The position numbers were made by a program, and so were the translations under genes. The notes under the pieces are model-generated. The model was not told where the DNA came from and did no database searches. It was given only the letters and a program-made list of their open reading frames with translations. Below are positions 24,053-33,636 of a stretch of DNA of 64,000 bases, piece by piece (the first letter of the stretch is position 1; the number at the start of each line of letters is the position of its first letter). Origin of the DNA: Nonomuraea guangzhouensis (GTDB lineage: Bacteria; Actinomycetota; Actinomycetes; Streptosporangiales; Streptosporangiaceae); the NCBI RefSeq assembly GCF_019396345.1, contig NZ_JAHKRM010000007.1:1-64000 (forward strand). Direction: 5' to 3'.

Positions 24053-24093
24053 TGTCAGATGTTTCCCCTTTTGACGCAACATGTCAGTGTTTT
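24053..24093. promoter_or_regulatory. direct repeats upstream of the Ser/Thr kinase gene
   Basis: TGTCAGATGTTT (24053-24064) and TGTCAGTGTTTT (24082-24093) are near-identical and 29 bases apart, within the 172-bp gap that must hold the kinase promoter. They may bind a regulator; the evidence is their repetition only. Confidence 0.25.
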
Positions 24094-24142
24094 CGGGCAG
24101 GTCGTGTCCACATTTGCCCAGCTAGGTCACGGCTTGGTGAAC

Positions 24143-25504
24143 TCAGATCGCCTTGCCCGGATTGAGCAGGCCGAGCGGATCGAACACCGCCTTGATGCCC
24201 TGCTGCATCTCCTGGGCCACCGGCCCGGTCTCCAGCGCGAGCCAGCGCCGCTTGAGCAGGCCGACCCCGTGTTCGCCGGTCAACGTGCCGCCGAGCTGCA
24301 GCGCGTGCGTGAAAACGTCGTCCGCCGCGGCCCACACCTCGGGCGGCGGCTCGGCCGTACCGTGCTCGAAGATGAAGACCGGGTGCAGGTTCCCGTCACC
24401 CGCGTGCGCGACTGTGGCGATCTTCACACCATGCCGTACGGCGGCCGCCTCGATCGCCATGATCATGTCGGGCAGCACCGAACGCGGCACGCACACGTCC
24501 TCCACCAGGCACGCGCCGAGGCGCTCCTTGGCGTCGTAGGCCATCCTGCGCAGGCCGATCAGCTCCTCGGTCTCCTGCGGGCTGGAGGAGACCGCCACGA
24601 AGGGCGAGCCGTTGTCGACGCACAGCTGCTCCATGCGTTTGACGACGGCCTCGCCGTCCGACGCGTCGGACTGGCCGATCAGCATGGCCATCGTGCCCGG
24701 CTCCAGGCCGATGTTGCGCCAGTCGTCGATCGCCTCCAGCGTCGCCCGGTCGAGCAGCTCCATCAGCGACGGCTGGCATCCGGCGGCCATGATCGCCGAC
24801 ACGGCCGCCCCCGCCTCACGCAGCGAGCCGAACTCCGCCGCGAACGTGGCCGGCGGCGCCGCGGGCGCCCTGCGCAGCCGTACCGTCGCCGCGGTGATCA
24901 CGCCGAGCGTGCCTTCCGAGCCGACGAACAGCCCGGTCAGGTCGTACCCGGTGACGCCCTTCATCGTGCGGCGGCCCGTCTGGAGTATCCGGCCGTCGGC
25001 CAGCACCACCTCCAGACCGAGCGCGGAGTCGCGGGTGACGCCGTACTTCACGCAGCGCAGCCCGCCGGCGTTGGTCGCCAGGTTGCCGCCGATCGTGGAG
25101 ATCTCGTACGACGACGGGTCGGGCGCGTACATCAGCCCGTGCTCCCTGGCCGCCCGGTCGAGGTCGGCGGTGATCACGCCGGGCTCGACCACGGCGATCT
25201 CGTCGGCGGGGGAGAGTTCCCTGATCGCCGTCATCCTGGCCAGCGAGAGGATCACCGCCCCATCGCCGGCGGTGGCGGCGCCCGCCAGTCCCGTACCGCC
25301 GCCGCGCGGCACCACGGGGACCCGGTGCTCGGTCGCCCATTTGAGCGTCGTGACCACGTCGTCACGCGAGGTGGCGAGCACCGCGGCCAGCGGCTTGCCG
25401 GGTTCCAGGAACGTCCGGTCGCGGGCGTAGGAGTCGATCACATCGGGGTCGGTCAGGACACGGCCCTCAGGCAGGGCGTTCACCAAGGCATCAAGAGGTC
25501 TCAC
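24143..25504 (-). CDS. FAD-binding oxidase of the GlcD (glycolate/D-lactate dehydrogenase) family
   Basis: The 453-residue flavoprotein has the FAD-binding PCMH domain (RVPVVPRGGGTGLAGAATAG, then STIGGNLATNAGGLRCVKYG) and the C-terminal FAD-oxidase domain with HAGDGNLHPVFIF and GEHGVGLLKRRWL. Family members oxidise 2-hydroxy acids such as glycolate or D-lactate. No GlcE/GlcF iron-sulfur partner lies beside it, so the electron acceptor is unclear. The start is GTG 25504, not the longer frame: TAAGGT lies exactly seven bases upstream as a leaderless -10 box. It diverges from the next gene across 52 bases. Confidence 0.92.
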   Translation of the reverse strand: MRPLDALVNALPEGRVLTDPDVIDSYARDRTFLEPGKPLAAVLATSRDDVVTTLKWATEHRVPVVPRGGGTGLAGAATAGDGAVILSLARMTAIRELSPADEIAVVEPGVITADLDRAAREHGLMYAPDPSSYEISTIGGNLATNAGGLRCVKYGVTRDSALGLEVVLADGRILQTGRRTMKGVTGYDLTGLFVGSEGTLGVITAATVRLRRAPAAPPATFAAEFGSLREAGAAVSAIMAAGCQPSLMELLDRATLEAIDDWRNIGLEPGTMAMLIGQSDASDGEAVVKRMEQLCVDNGSPFVAVSSSPQETEELIGLRRMAYDAKERLGACLVEDVCVPRSVLPDMIMAIEAAAVRHGVKIATVAHAGDGNLHPVFIFEHGTAEPPPEVWAAADDVFTHALQLGGTLTGEHGVGLLKRRWLALETGPVAQEMQQGIKAVFDPLGLLNPGKAI

Positions 25505-25511
25505 ATGGGAA

Positions 25512-25517
25512 ACCTTA
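25512..25517 (-). promoter_or_regulatory. -10 box of a leaderless promoter (glcD-like gene)
   Basis: TAAGGT on the minus strand, seven bases from the GTG at 25504, with no ribosome-binding sequence. This fixes the start of the oxidase gene. Confidence 0.6.
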
Positions 25518-25556
25518 CGGTTTGCACCTACCGCGGCTAAAGGCCAGACTGCCCAG

Positions 25557-26138
25557 GTGGAAGTGACGTGCCCGGTATGCAGCCAATCTGACCAGGTCTC
25601 CGCAGTCCCTGGAGTGGTGGCGGCGGGCACCACGTACCGGATCGGCCGCGTCCGGATGGCCGGTACGCGCGACATCGTGGACCTGCCGATGGCGGCCTCG
25701 CTCGGCGCCTCGAAACATCACATGAGCCGTACGCAGCTGGCGGTCTGGCTGTCGTTCCCCAGCCGCCACTACACGGCGTGGACCAGGAACCAGGGCTACA
25801 TCCTGCTCGGTGTCGCCGCCCTGGTCCATCTGGTGACCGCGCTGGTGATCGCGATGGGCAAGGACGCGAACTGGACCGAGGTGCTGCTCGCGCCGTTCTG
25901 CCTGACCGGGTTGTTCTGGGGGTTCGGGCTGCTGTTCGTCCTGGGGTCGTACGGGGCGCGGAAGCGGGACCTGGCGGAGGCCCCGGCCCGCGTCCAGGCG
26001 CTCGCGGTGTGGGAGAGCCTGCGTTACTGCGCGCGGGACAACGTGGCCTACGAGCCGGGGGTCGGGGTGTCGTTCCACCCCAGCGAGACCCGTGAGTACA
26101 TCTTCGGCTTCCGCAAGGGCCGCGCCGCCGCCGGGTGA
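25557..26138 (+). CDS. hypothetical membrane protein with N-terminal CxxC motif
   Basis: The 193-residue product begins MEVTCPVCSQSD, a half zinc ribbon typical of actinomycete membrane proteins of unknown role. Two hydrophobic helices follow in the middle (about 82-100 and 112-130: YILLGVAALVHLVTALVIAM and an LFWGFGLLFVLG helix), then a charged cytoplasmic tail ending with a strand-rich piece. It starts at GTG 25557 without a ribosome site. It is divergent from the GlcD-like gene and convergent with the aminotransferase gene. No function can be assigned. Confidence 0.75.
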   Translation: MEVTCPVCSQSDQVSAVPGVVAAGTTYRIGRVRMAGTRDIVDLPMAASLGASKHHMSRTQLAVWLSFPSRHYTAWTRNQGYILLGVAALVHLVTALVIAMGKDANWTEVLLAPFCLTGLFWGFGLLFVLGSYGARKRDLAEAPARVQALAVWESLRYCARDNVAYEPGVGVSFHPSETREYIFGFRKGRAAAG

Positions 26139-26166
26139 CTTCCGGTACGGCAGGCCGTACCGGAAG
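26139..26166. terminator. bidirectional terminator between convergent genes
   Basis: CTTCCGGTACGG and its exact complement form a 12-bp stem with the four-base loop CAGG. It begins at the base after the stop of the membrane protein gene and ends 18 bases before the stop of the opposing aminotransferase gene. Confidence 0.8.
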
Positions 26167-26184
26167 CACACCGGATGGGTGGTG

Positions 26185-27390
26185 TCAGGCGCGCTCTTCG
26201 GCCACCGCGCGGACGCAGACGGCCAGGCCGGTGATGGCCTGCTCCAGCTCTTCCAGGTCGGGATAGGTGGGGGCGATCCGGATCGTCCGGTCGTCGGGGT
26301 CCTGGCCGTAGGGGTGGGTGGCGCCCGCCGGGGTCAGCGCGATCCCGGCAGCCTTGGCCCTGGCCACCACCTCGGCGGCATGCGACACCTCGAGGCTGAT
26401 GAAGTAGCCGCCCTGCGGGCTCGTCCAGGTGCCGAGGTCGCCCAGCTCCTTGGCCAGCACCCGGTCGACGAGCTCGAACTTGGGCCACACCAGCTCGGCG
26501 TGCTTGCGCATGTGCGCGGCCACGCCCTCGGTGTCGCGCAGGAACTCGACGTGCCGCAGCTGGTTGAGCTTGTCGGGCCCGATGGACTGCTTGGCGGTGT
26601 TGGCCAGGAACCACTTCACGTTCGCGGGCGAGGACCCGAAGAACGACACGCCGCTGCCCGCCAACGTCACCTTGGACGTGGACCCGAACACGAAGGCCCG
26701 GTCGGCGTTGCCGTGCTCAGCGCACAGGGCCAGCAGGTCGGCCAGCTCGGCGTGGGTGTCGGTGAGGTGGTGGACCGCGTAGGCGTTGTCCCAGAAAATC
26801 CTGAAATCAGGCGCCGCAGCGGACATGGCGGCCAGCCGCCGGACGGTCTCGTCGCTGTAGGTGACACCGGACGGGTTGCTGTACTTCGGCACGCACCAGA
26901 TGCCCTTGACACTCGCGTCCTCGGCGACCAGGCGCTCGACGACGTCCATGTCGGGACCTTCGCCGTTCATCGGCACGGGCACCATCTTGATCCCGAACCG
27001 CTCACAGATCGTGAAATGCCGGTCATATCCCGGCACCGGGCACAGGAACGTGATCTCCGGCTCCTCCACCCACCGCCGCTCGGCCCCGGGCACCTTGGTG
27101 AGCAGCGCGTGCACGATCGTGTCGTGCATCACGGCCAGACTCGAGTTGCCACCCACGACCAGCTGCTCGGCGGGCACCTGGAGCAGCGGTGCGAACAGCT
27201 CCCGCAGCTCCGCCAGCCCCTGCAGGTTGCCGTAGTTACGCCCGTCGGTCCCGTCCGCCGCCTTGTAGGACGTCGGCAGTTTGAGCAGGTCGTTGGCGAG
27301 ATCCAGCTGTCGCGGCGACGGCTTCCCCCGGGTCAGGTCGAGCGAAAGGCCACGCTGGACGAGGTCGGCGTAGTCGCGCTGAGCGTTCAC
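26185..27390 (-). CDS. PLP-dependent aminotransferase (aspartate aminotransferase-like, PF12897 type)
   Basis: The 401-residue protein is a fold-type I aminotransferase of the group typified by the corynebacterial aspartate aminotransferase: LDLTRGKPSPRQLDLANDLL near the N-terminus, FLCPVPGYDRHFTICERFGI, the substrate/PLP segment CVPKYSNPSGVTYSDETVRR, and the PLP lysine in FGSTSKVTLAGSGVSF. Its likely role is transfer of the amino group between aspartate and 2-oxoglutarate. It starts at GTG 27390 behind GGAGGAG. The gene is transcribed alone and shares a terminator with the opposing gene. Confidence 0.88.
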   Translation of the reverse strand: MNAQRDYADLVQRGLSLDLTRGKPSPRQLDLANDLLKLPTSYKAADGTDGRNYGNLQGLAELRELFAPLLQVPAEQLVVGGNSSLAVMHDTIVHALLTKVPGAERRWVEEPEITFLCPVPGYDRHFTICERFGIKMVPVPMNGEGPDMDVVERLVAEDASVKGIWCVPKYSNPSGVTYSDETVRRLAAMSAAAPDFRIFWDNAYAVHHLTDTHAELADLLALCAEHGNADRAFVFGSTSKVTLAGSGVSFFGSSPANVKWFLANTAKQSIGPDKLNQLRHVEFLRDTEGVAAHMRKHAELVWPKFELVDRVLAKELGDLGTWTSPQGGYFISLEVSHAAEVVARAKAAGIALTPAGATHPYGQDPDDRTIRIAPTYPDLEELEQAITGLAVCVRAVAEERA

Positions 27391-27435
27391 TGGTATCTGC
27401 TCCTCCGATCGGGTCGATACGAAGGATAGCCGCAG

Positions 27436-28047
27436 TCAGCAGCCGGCGATGCGGCAGAGTTTGGCGGCCATCTTCGCGGCGTCCGACTGGTGCCTGGCCA
27501 TGGTGGTGATGGCCGGGGCGTCGTTGTGCAGGTCCCAATAGAGGGCCACGGCCGCGCCCTTGCGTACCGCGATGAACCGCTGGGTCTGCGGGACCACGTT
27601 CGTCTTTGTCTTCTTGTCGAACATCGTGGCCCCGATGGCGTCGTCACCGATGCTGGGGTCGATTACCTTCACCCGCTTGCCGCACTTGGCCAGGCGGGTG
27701 CTGAACTGGGTCATCAGTTTCTCCGCCGCACTTGCGTCGGTGAAAAGGAATACCTGCTCGCCGCGTTCGGCACTGGTCTTCTCGCCGCCGCCCGGGTGCG
27801 GGTCGAAGGTGAGGTCGCGGCGGGCGATCCAGTCCTTTTTCAGCTTGGCGTTCGAACACTGGATGTTTGACACTTCAATCAGGTTTCCCTGGTTGAGATA
27901 CCAGTGCTTGGTGTCCTTGCGGGCCTCCTTTTCGTACAGGAGGAAGTTCTTCGGGATCGACGGCGCGGCCAGTGCCGCCGCCGGCGGGAGCAGCAGGGCC
28001 GTAATCAGTGCGCCGCCGGTCAGCAGGGTGATCTTCTTCAGAGTCAT
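27436..28047 (-). CDS. secreted protein of unknown function
   Basis: The 203-residue product has a Sec signal peptide (residues 1-27, ending AAALAA). The mature part has four cysteines (NIQCSNAK, RLAKCGKR, KLCRIAGC at the C-terminus), a layout that suits two disulfides, and resembles actinobacterial extracellular sensor-type domains, although the match is weak. The ATG at 28047 was preferred to a TTG two codons upstream; no ribosome site is visible. It lies between the aminotransferase and the LLM oxidoreductase genes, all leftward, with separate spacing of about 40 bases, so cotranscription with the LLM gene is possible. Confidence 0.7.
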   Translation of the reverse strand: MTLKKITLLTGGALITALLLPPAAALAAPSIPKNFLLYEKEARKDTKHWYLNQGNLIEVSNIQCSNAKLKKDWIARRDLTFDPHPGGGEKTSAERGEQVFLFTDASAAEKLMTQFSTRLAKCGKRVKVIDPSIGDDAIGATMFDKKTKTNVVPQTQRFIAVRKGAAVALYWDLHNDAPAITTMARHQSDAAKMAAKLCRIAGC

Positions 28048-28086
28048 GTGCAATTGGATGCCGGCGAGCGGGAAAAGGTTCGGGAC

Positions 28087-28914
28087 TTAAGTGAGGAATT
28101 CGGCTGGGGCGTTTCGCTGGACGAAGGTTTCCAGCTCGGCGAGAGACAGGCCTGGAGGGGTGGCCACGATGAGCCGGTCCACGCCCAGGTCGGCGTACGC
28201 CCTGACGGTGGCGGCGTCCAGGCGGCGGGCCGGGGTCACCGAGATGTGCAGGGGTTTCGTCGACACGGATCTGAGTGACTCCAGTTGAGCGGCCGTGCCG
28301 CGCAGGCCCAGCATCCAGCCGTACCAGCCGTCGGCCAGGGCGGCGGCTCGGCGGTGGGCGGCCGGGGTGTGGCCGCCGATGACGACCGGGACCGGGCGCT
28401 GGAGGGGGCGCGGGTAGGCGTCCACGTCCTTGAAGGAGACGTGGCGGCCGTCGAAGGCGGGCTTGTCGTCCTGCCAGAGGGAGCGGATGGCCGCGAGGTA
28501 CTCCTCGACGCGGGAGCCCCGGTCCTGCATGGGGACGCCCAGGGCGCGTAGTTCGGGCTCCAGGTAGCCGGCGCCCACGCCGAAGATCAGTCGTCCGCCG
28601 CTGAGGACGTCCACGCTGGCCAGTTGCTTGGCGAGGAGCAGCGGGTCGCGCTGGGGGAGGACGATGATGCCGGTGGCCAGCAGGATGCGCTCGGTGTGGG
28701 CGGCCAGGAAGGCCAGCGAGACCACGGCGTCCAGGAGTGGCGCGTCCGGTTCCAGCGGGGACCCGTCCACGCGGGGGCTGGGCAGGACGATGTGGTCGGC
28801 GGTCCACAGCGACTCGTAGCCCAGGCTTTCGGCCAGCTTCGCCACGCGGGCGGCGCCCTGGCGGTCGGCGGCGGCGAAGCCGTTCGGCATATGGAGGCCG
28901 ATTGAGGGGGACAT
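28087..28914 (-). CDS. LLM-class F420-dependent oxidoreductase
   Basis: The 275-residue protein is a luciferase-like TIM-barrel oxidoreductase: IGLHMPNGFAAADRQGAARV, ESLWTADHIVLPSP (the DH site of F420 members), ILLATGIIVLPQRDPLLLAK and the glycine-rich cofactor segment RLIFGVGAGYLEPELRALGV. It probably uses coenzyme F420 and an unknown substrate. The ATG at 28914 follows a TAACCT box by eight bases, making a leaderless start likely; the longer upstream frame is not supported. Divergent from ctaD. Confidence 0.88.
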   Translation of the reverse strand: MSPSIGLHMPNGFAAADRQGAARVAKLAESLGYESLWTADHIVLPSPRVDGSPLEPDAPLLDAVVSLAFLAAHTERILLATGIIVLPQRDPLLLAKQLASVDVLSGGRLIFGVGAGYLEPELRALGVPMQDRGSRVEEYLAAIRSLWQDDKPAFDGRHVSFKDVDAYPRPLQRPVPVVIGGHTPAAHRRAAALADGWYGWMLGLRGTAAQLESLRSVSTKPLHISVTPARRLDAATVRAYADLGVDRLIVATPPGLSLAELETFVQRNAPAEFLT

Positions 28915-28922
28915 ATTGCGAA

Positions 28923-28928
28923 AGGTTA
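28923..28928 (-). promoter_or_regulatory. -10 box of a leaderless promoter (LLM gene)
   Basis: TAACCT on the minus strand, eight bases before the ATG at 28914. Confidence 0.45.
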
Positions 28929-28987
28929 GGGGAGCGGGGGACGATCCACCACCGACGATCTCGCATGGGCTCCATGCGGGAAGCGCA

Positions 28988-29060
28988 TGCCATACGGGCT
29001 GGAAAAGCGCGCCAGGCAAAGACGTGTGCGACGAATGTTGAAGAATTGCTTCCCGTATGG
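28988..29060. promoter_or_regulatory. long inverted repeat in the ctaD upstream region
   Basis: TGCCATACGGG (28988-28998) and its exact reverse complement CCCGTATGGCA (29050-29060) are separated by 51 bases, in the 209-bp divergent region between the LLM gene and ctaD. A shorter dyad GCATGG-N3-CCATGC lies beside the left arm (near 28964-28978). Paired sites at this spacing could be contacted by a regulator that loops the DNA. Confidence 0.4.
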
Positions 29061-29123
29061 CAATCGTTGGCGTGGAATTGGAGGATCGGGGGCAGGCCAC
29101 ACTCCGCATAGGAGGGAGCACTC

Positions 29124-30827
29124 GTGACGACTGTTCGCGAGACCTCGATCGAGCAGGTCAGGCGCCGGCGCACCGGGACCGTCATCGCGGCCTGGCTGTC
29201 GACGACCGACCACAAAGTGATCGGGTATCTCTATCTGATCACCTCGTTCGTGTTCTTCCTCATCGCGGGTGTCATGGCCATGGTGATCAGGGCCGAATTG
29301 GCGCAGCCGGGGATGCAACTCGTGAGCCAGCAGCTCTACAACCAGCTGTTCACCATGCACGGCACGATCATGCTGCTGTTGTTCGCCACGCCGCTGTTCG
29401 CGGGATTCGCCAATGTGGTGATGCCCCTGCAGATCGGCGCACCTGACGTCGCGTTTCCCCGGCTCAATGCGGTCGCCTACTGGATGTTCCTGTTCGGCGG
29501 GCTGATCGTGCTGGCCGGATTCATCACGCCGGGTGGGGCCGCCGAGTTCGGCTGGTTCGCCTATACGCCGTTGTCCACCGCCACTTATACGCCGCACATG
29601 GGCGGCGATCTGTGGATCATGGGGCTCGCGCTGTCGGGGCTCGGGACCATTCTCGGCTCGGTCAACTTCATCACCACGATCATCGGGCTGCGGGCGCCGG
29701 GCATGACGATGTTCCGCATGCCGCTGTTCACCTGGAACACGCTGCTGACCAGCATGCTCGTGCTCATGGCGTTCCCCGTGCTGGCCGCCGCGCTGCTCGT
29801 GCTCGAATCGGATCGCAAGTTCGGCACGCACGTCTTCGACGCCGCCAACGGCGGGGCGTTGATCTGGCAGCACCTGTTCTGGTTCTTCGGACATCCCGAG
29901 GTGTACATCATCGCGCTGCCGTTCTTCGGGATCATCACCGAGGTGATCCCGGTGTTCAGCCGCAAGCCGATTTTCGGGTACGGCGGGCTGGTCGGGGCGA
30001 CGATCGCGATCGCCGGACTGTCGATGACCGTGTGGGCGCACCACATGTTCCCCACGGGTCAGGTGCTGCTGCCGTTCTTCTCGTTCATGACGTTCCTCAT
30101 CGCGGTGCCGACCGGGGTGAAGTTCTTCAACTGGATCGGCACGATGTGGCGCGGCCATCTCAGCTTCGAGACGCCCATGCTGTTCGCGATCGGGTTTCTC
30201 GTGACGTTCCTGCTGGGCGGTCTGACCGGGGTCATCCTGGCGTCGCCGCCGCTCGACTTCCACATCAGCGACACGTATTTCGTCGTCGCGCACTTCCATT
30301 ACGTGGTGTTCGGGACCGTGGTGTTCGCCATGTTCTCCGGGTTCTACTTCTGGTGGCCGAAGATGACCGGGCGGATGCTCGACGACCGGCTGGGGAAGGT
30401 GCATTTCTGGACGCTGTTCGTCGGGTTCCACACCACGTTCCTGATCCAGCACTGGCTGGGGGCGATCGGCATGCCCAGGCGGTACGCCGACTACAGCGTG
30501 GCCGACGGCTTCACCCGGATGAACGAGATCTCGTCCGTCGGGGCGTTCCTGCTCGGCGCTTCCACGTTGCCGTTCCTCTACAACATCTGGAAGACGGCCA
30601 GGCGGGCGCCCAAGGTGACGCTCGACGACCCGTGGGGCTTCTGCAACTCGCTGGAGTGGGCCACCTCCTGCCCGCCGCCCCGGCACAACTTCACCTTCCT
30701 GCCGCCCATCCGGTCGGAACGGCCCGCGTTCGATCTGCACTATCCCCACGTGCCCGCGGAAGAAGAACTCGAAGAGAAGGCCGAGGAAGAACTCGAAGAC
30801 AAGCCCACAGAAGAGACGCCCGGCTGA
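29124..30827 (+). CDS. ctaD: cytochrome c oxidase subunit I
   Basis: The 567-residue catalytic subunit of an aa3-type haem-copper oxidase has twelve membrane helices. Key sites are visible: low-spin haem ligand in MHGTIML, CuB ligand and cross-linked Tyr in [17 protein letters not shown], the HH pair in [10 protein letters not shown], and HFHYVVFG carrying the two haem ligands of helix X. It reduces oxygen and pumps protons at the end of the respiratory chain. GTG 29124 follows GGAGGGAG. The other oxidase subunits are not in the window, which is normal for actinomycetes. The tail is acidic with a repeated EEELE(E/D)K pattern. Confidence 0.97.
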   Translation: MTTVRETSIEQVRRRRTGTVIAAWLSTTDHKVIGYLYLITSFVFFLIAGVMAMVIRAELAQPGMQLVSQQLYNQLFTMHGTIMLLLFATPLFAGFANVVMPLQIGAPDVAFPRLNAVAYWMFLFGGLIVLAGFITPGGAAEFGWFAYTPLSTATYTPHMGGDLWIMGLALSGLGTILGSVNFITTIIGLRAPGMTMFRMPLFTWNTLLTSMLVLMAFPVLAAALLVLESDRKFGTHVFDAANGGALIWQHLFWFFGHPEVYIIALPFFGIITEVIPVFSRKPIFGYGGLVGATIAIAGLSMTVWAHHMFPTGQVLLPFFSFMTFLIAVPTGVKFFNWIGTMWRGHLSFETPMLFAIGFLVTFLLGGLTGVILASPPLDFHISDTYFVVAHFHYVVFGTVVFAMFSGFYFWWPKMTGRMLDDRLGKVHFWTLFVGFHTTFLIQHWLGAIGMPRRYADYSVADGFTRMNEISSVGAFLLGASTLPFLYNIWKTARRAPKVTLDDPWGFCNSLEWATSCPPPRHNFTFLPPIRSERPAFDLHYPHVPAEEELEEKAEEELEDKPTEETPG

Positions 30828-30842
30828 CCGCCAAAGCCGGGC
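30818..30842 (+). terminator. hairpin at the ctaD stop
   Basis: GCCCGGCT and AGCCGGGC form an eight-base stem around nine unpaired bases; the stem overlaps the ctaD stop codon. It is followed by a pyrimidine-rich CTTCTCC rather than a clear T run, so termination may be weak. Confidence 0.45.
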
Positions 30843-30907
30843 CTTCTCCGAAGCAGGTCGTGGTGCTTGTGTGGAGATGACGTTTCGCCCATCTAAGGAG
30901 ATCGGCG

Positions 30908-31141
30908 ATGACAGGCACGAAGACGCCCTTCACCCCCGAGACGGCCCCCTGCGGCAAGAAGTCCGCCGGTGAGCGCCTCGTTGACGACGACGGTTACGGC
31001 CTGGTGATCCGCGACCAGATCTTCGACTGCGGTTGCCGCAGGATCCGCCACGAGTACCACGACGGCAGCATCCATCTCTCCTCCATCCGCCACGACGGCA
31101 AGCGGGTGAAGGACCCGATACAACCCGACCACGGGAGCTGA
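30908..31141 (+). CDS. small hypothetical protein upstream of frdA
   Basis: The 77-residue product has no signal or membrane segment. Its centre reads [20 protein letters not shown], with a CxC pair next to basic and His residues, and a further Cys near the N-terminus (TAPCGKKS), so a metal site is conceivable. AAGGAGATCGGCG precedes the ATG and frdA starts four bases after the stop, so it belongs to the fumarate reductase operon. I do not recognise the family. It could assist assembly of the complex; that is inference from position. Confidence 0.72.
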   Translation: MTGTKTPFTPETAPCGKKSAGERLVDDDGYGLVIRDQIFDCGCRRIRHEYHDGSIHLSSIRHDGKRVKDPIQPDHGS

Positions 31142-31145
31142 TCGC

Positions 31146-32882
31146 ATGATCGACGTGCTCATCGTCGGAGGAGGCGGAGCGGGTCTGCGCGCGGCCATCG
31201 CGGTCGCCGAGACGGACCCCGAGCTCACGGTGGCGGTCGTGTCGAAGGTCTACCCGATGCGCAGCCACACGGTCTCCGCCGAAGGCGGCGCCGCCGCGGT
31301 GATCGGCGTCGGCGACACGCTCGACGAGCACTGCTACGACACGATCTCCGGCGGCGACTGGCTCTGCGACCAGGACGCGGTCGAGGCGTTCGTCCAGGAG
31401 GCGCCCCGCGAGCTGATCCAGCTGGAGCACTGGGGCTGCCCGTGGAGCCGCGAGGACGACGGCCGGGTGGCCGTCCGTCCGTTCGGCGGCATGAAGCGGA
31501 TGCGCACCTGGTACGCGGCCGACAAGACCGGTTTCCACCTTCTCCACACCTTGTTCCAAACAACACTGAAATATCGGGACATAGTGCGGTACGACGAGTG
31601 GTACGTCACCAAGCTCATCGTCGACGACGGCCGCGTCCACGGCGTCGTGGCCGTCGAGCTCAGGACCGGCCGGATCGAGACCATCGCCGCCAGGACCGTC
31701 ATCCTGGCCACCGGCGGCTGCGGCCGGGTCTTCCCCTTCACCACGAACGCCGCGATCAAGACCGGCGACGGCATGGCCCTGGCCTACCGGGCGGGCGCGC
31801 CGCTGAAGGACATGGAGTTCGTCCAGTACCACCCGACCGGCCTGCCGTTCACCGGCATCCTCATCACCGAGGCGGCCAGGGCGGAGGGCGGCTGGCTGAT
31901 CAACAAGGACGGCTACCGCTACCTCCAGGACTACGACCTGGGCAAGCCCACCCCGACGCCCAAGCTCCGCAGCATGGAGCTCGGCCCGCGCGACCGCCTC
32001 TCCCAGGCGTTCGTGCACGAGCAGGAACTGGGCCGCACGATCGACACCCCCTACGGCCCGGTCGTGTACCTGGACCTGCGGCACCTGGGCGAGGGCAGGA
32101 TCGACGCCCGCATCCCGTTCGTCCGCGAGCTGTGCAAGAGCTACCAGAACCTCGACCCGGCCACCGACCTCATCCCGGTCCGCCCGGTCGTGCACTACAT
32201 GATGGGCGGCGTCCACACCGACCTCGACGGCGCCACTCCGATCACCGGGCTGTACGCCGCCGGCGAGACCGCGTGCGTCAGCATCAACGGGGCCAACCGG
32301 CTCGGCTCGAACTCGCTTCCGGAGATCCTCGTCTTCGGCAGAAGGGCGGGTCTGGCCGCCGCCAGCTTCGCGAAGGAGCATCAAGAGGAGAGCGAGCACC
32401 GGGCCGTACGGACACAGGGTGACGACGAGCGGCGGCGGCTGGAACGCGTCCGGGACGGATCGGGCAAGGGCGAACGGATCGCCGACCTGCGTGAGGAGAT
32501 GCAGCACACGCTGGAGGGCGCGGCCGGGATCTACCGTACGGGCGGCGTGCTCGCCGCGGCCGTCGACACCCTCGCCGAGCTGCGCGAACGCGCGGAAGAC
32601 GCGCTCGTCGACGACTCCAGCACGACCTTCAACACCGAGCTGATCAATCTGCAGGAACTGCACACCATGCTCGACGTCGCGCAGGCCATCGTCGCCTGCG
32701 CGCTCAACCGGAAGGAGTCGCGCGGCGCGCACCAGCGCACCGACTTCTCCGTCAGGGACGACTCGGCCTATCTCGCGCACTCGCTGGTGCACCGCGCGCC
32801 CGACGGCACGCCGTCGGTCGGCCTGCTGCCCGTGACGATCACCCGCTGGCCTCCGGGGGAAAGGGTCTATGGACGTGACTGA
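31146..32882 (+). CDS. frdA: fumarate reductase/succinate dehydrogenase flavoprotein subunit
   Basis: The 578-residue subunit binds FAD through the N-terminal [19 protein letters not shown] dinucleotide fold; the His in [13 protein letters not shown] is the covalent FAD attachment site. The substrate site includes [10 protein letters not shown] and the Arg/His region [14 protein letters not shown], and [10 protein letters not shown] binds FAD again. It interconverts fumarate and succinate with FrdB passing electrons to quinone. The four separate subunits A-B-C-D point to an E. coli/mycobacterial-type quinol:fumarate reductase. The 3' end overlaps frdB by 14 bases. Confidence 0.95.
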   Translation: MIDVLIVGGGGAGLRAAIAVAETDPELTVAVVSKVYPMRSHTVSAEGGAAAVIGVGDTLDEHCYDTISGGDWLCDQDAVEAFVQEAPRELIQLEHWGCPWSREDDGRVAVRPFGGMKRMRTWYAADKTGFHLLHTLFQTTLKYRDIVRYDEWYVTKLIVDDGRVHGVVAVELRTGRIETIAARTVILATGGCGRVFPFTTNAAIKTGDGMALAYRAGAPLKDMEFVQYHPTGLPFTGILITEAARAEGGWLINKDGYRYLQDYDLGKPTPTPKLRSMELGPRDRLSQAFVHEQELGRTIDTPYGPVVYLDLRHLGEGRIDARIPFVRELCKSYQNLDPATDLIPVRPVVHYMMGGVHTDLDGATPITGLYAAGETACVSINGANRLGSNSLPEILVFGRRAGLAAASFAKEHQEESEHRAVRTQGDDERRRLERVRDGSGKGERIADLREEMQHTLEGAAGIYRTGGVLAAAVDTLAELRERAEDALVDDSSTTFNTELINLQELHTMLDVAQAIVACALNRKESRGAHQRTDFSVRDDSAYLAHSLVHRAPDGTPSVGLLPVTITRWPPGERVYGRD

Positions 32883-33636
32883 CACCGAAGAGTCCGTACG
32901 GCAGGCGGCGGCCACCCGCACGATCCGGCTGGAGATCGCCCGCTACCGGCCGGGACAGGACAGCGAGCCGGTGTTCCAGGGCTATGACGTGCCGCTGACG
33001 ACCGACTGGGCCGTGCTCGACGGCCTGAACTACGTCAAGGACCGCCTCGACGGCAGCCTGTCGTTCCGCTGGTCGTGCCGGATGGGCGTCTGCGGCTCGT
33101 GCGGCATGACCGTCAACGGCGAGCCCCGGCTGACCTGCGGGACCTTCCTCACCGAGTACGGTGACGGCCCGATCAGGATCGAGCCCCTCAAGGGCTTCCC
33201 GGTGATCAGGGACCTGATCGTGGACATCGACGACTTCCTGGCCAAGCTGTCGTCGGTGCGGCCGTGGCTGATCAGGGAGGGCGAGGAACTGCCGCTGACC
33301 ACGGAGTACGCGCAGACGCCCGAGCAACTCGACGCCTACAAGCAGTACAGCATGTGCATCAACTGCATGCTCTGCTACTCGGCGTGCCCGGTCTACGTGC
33401 TCAACCCCGACTTCCTCGGCCCGGCCGCCATCGCGCTGGCGCAGCGCTACAACCTCGACTCCCGGGACATGGGCGACCGGTTCGACGTGCTCAACCTGGA
33501 GGACGCGGTCTGGGGCTGCACGTTCGTCGGGGAGTGCACGCGGGCCTGCCCCAAGCACGTGGACCCGGCCGAGGCGATCCAGCGCTACAAGCTGACCGCG
33601 GCTCTGCGCTCGGTGTTGCCTTGGAGCAAGCGATGA
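32869..33636 (+). CDS. frdB: fumarate reductase iron-sulfur subunit
   Basis: The 255-residue subunit has the plant-ferredoxin domain with the [2Fe-2S] ligands in [14 protein letters not shown] and the later LTCGTF, then the bacterial-ferredoxin domain with [14 protein letters not shown] ([4Fe-4S]) and [19 protein letters not shown] ([3Fe-4S] plus the remaining ligands). It carries electrons between FAD in FrdA and the membrane anchor. ATG 32869 lies inside the end of frdA. The stop overlaps the start of frdC by three bases. Confidence 0.95.
   Translation: MDVTDTEESVRQAAATRTIRLEIARYRPGQDSEPVFQGYDVPLTTDWAVLDGLNYVKDRLDGSLSFRWSCRMGVCGSCGMTVNGEPRLTCGTFLTEYGDGPIRIEPLKGFPVIRDLIVDIDDFLAKLSSVRPWLIREGEELPLTTEYAQTPEQLDAYKQYSMCINCMLCYSACPVYVLNPDFLGPAAIALAQRYNLDSRDMGDRFDVLNLEDAVWGCTFVGECTRACPKHVDPAEAIQRYKLTAALRSVLPWSKR

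Noticed and set aside
28926..30749. Minus-strand open frame of 607 codons
   Set aside because: Antisense to ctaD, whose haem and copper ligands are all intact; the composition (His/Glu/Arg/Gln-rich) is that of a third-codon-position shadow.
30930..32921. Minus-strand open frame of 663 codons
   Set aside because: Antisense shadow of frdA.
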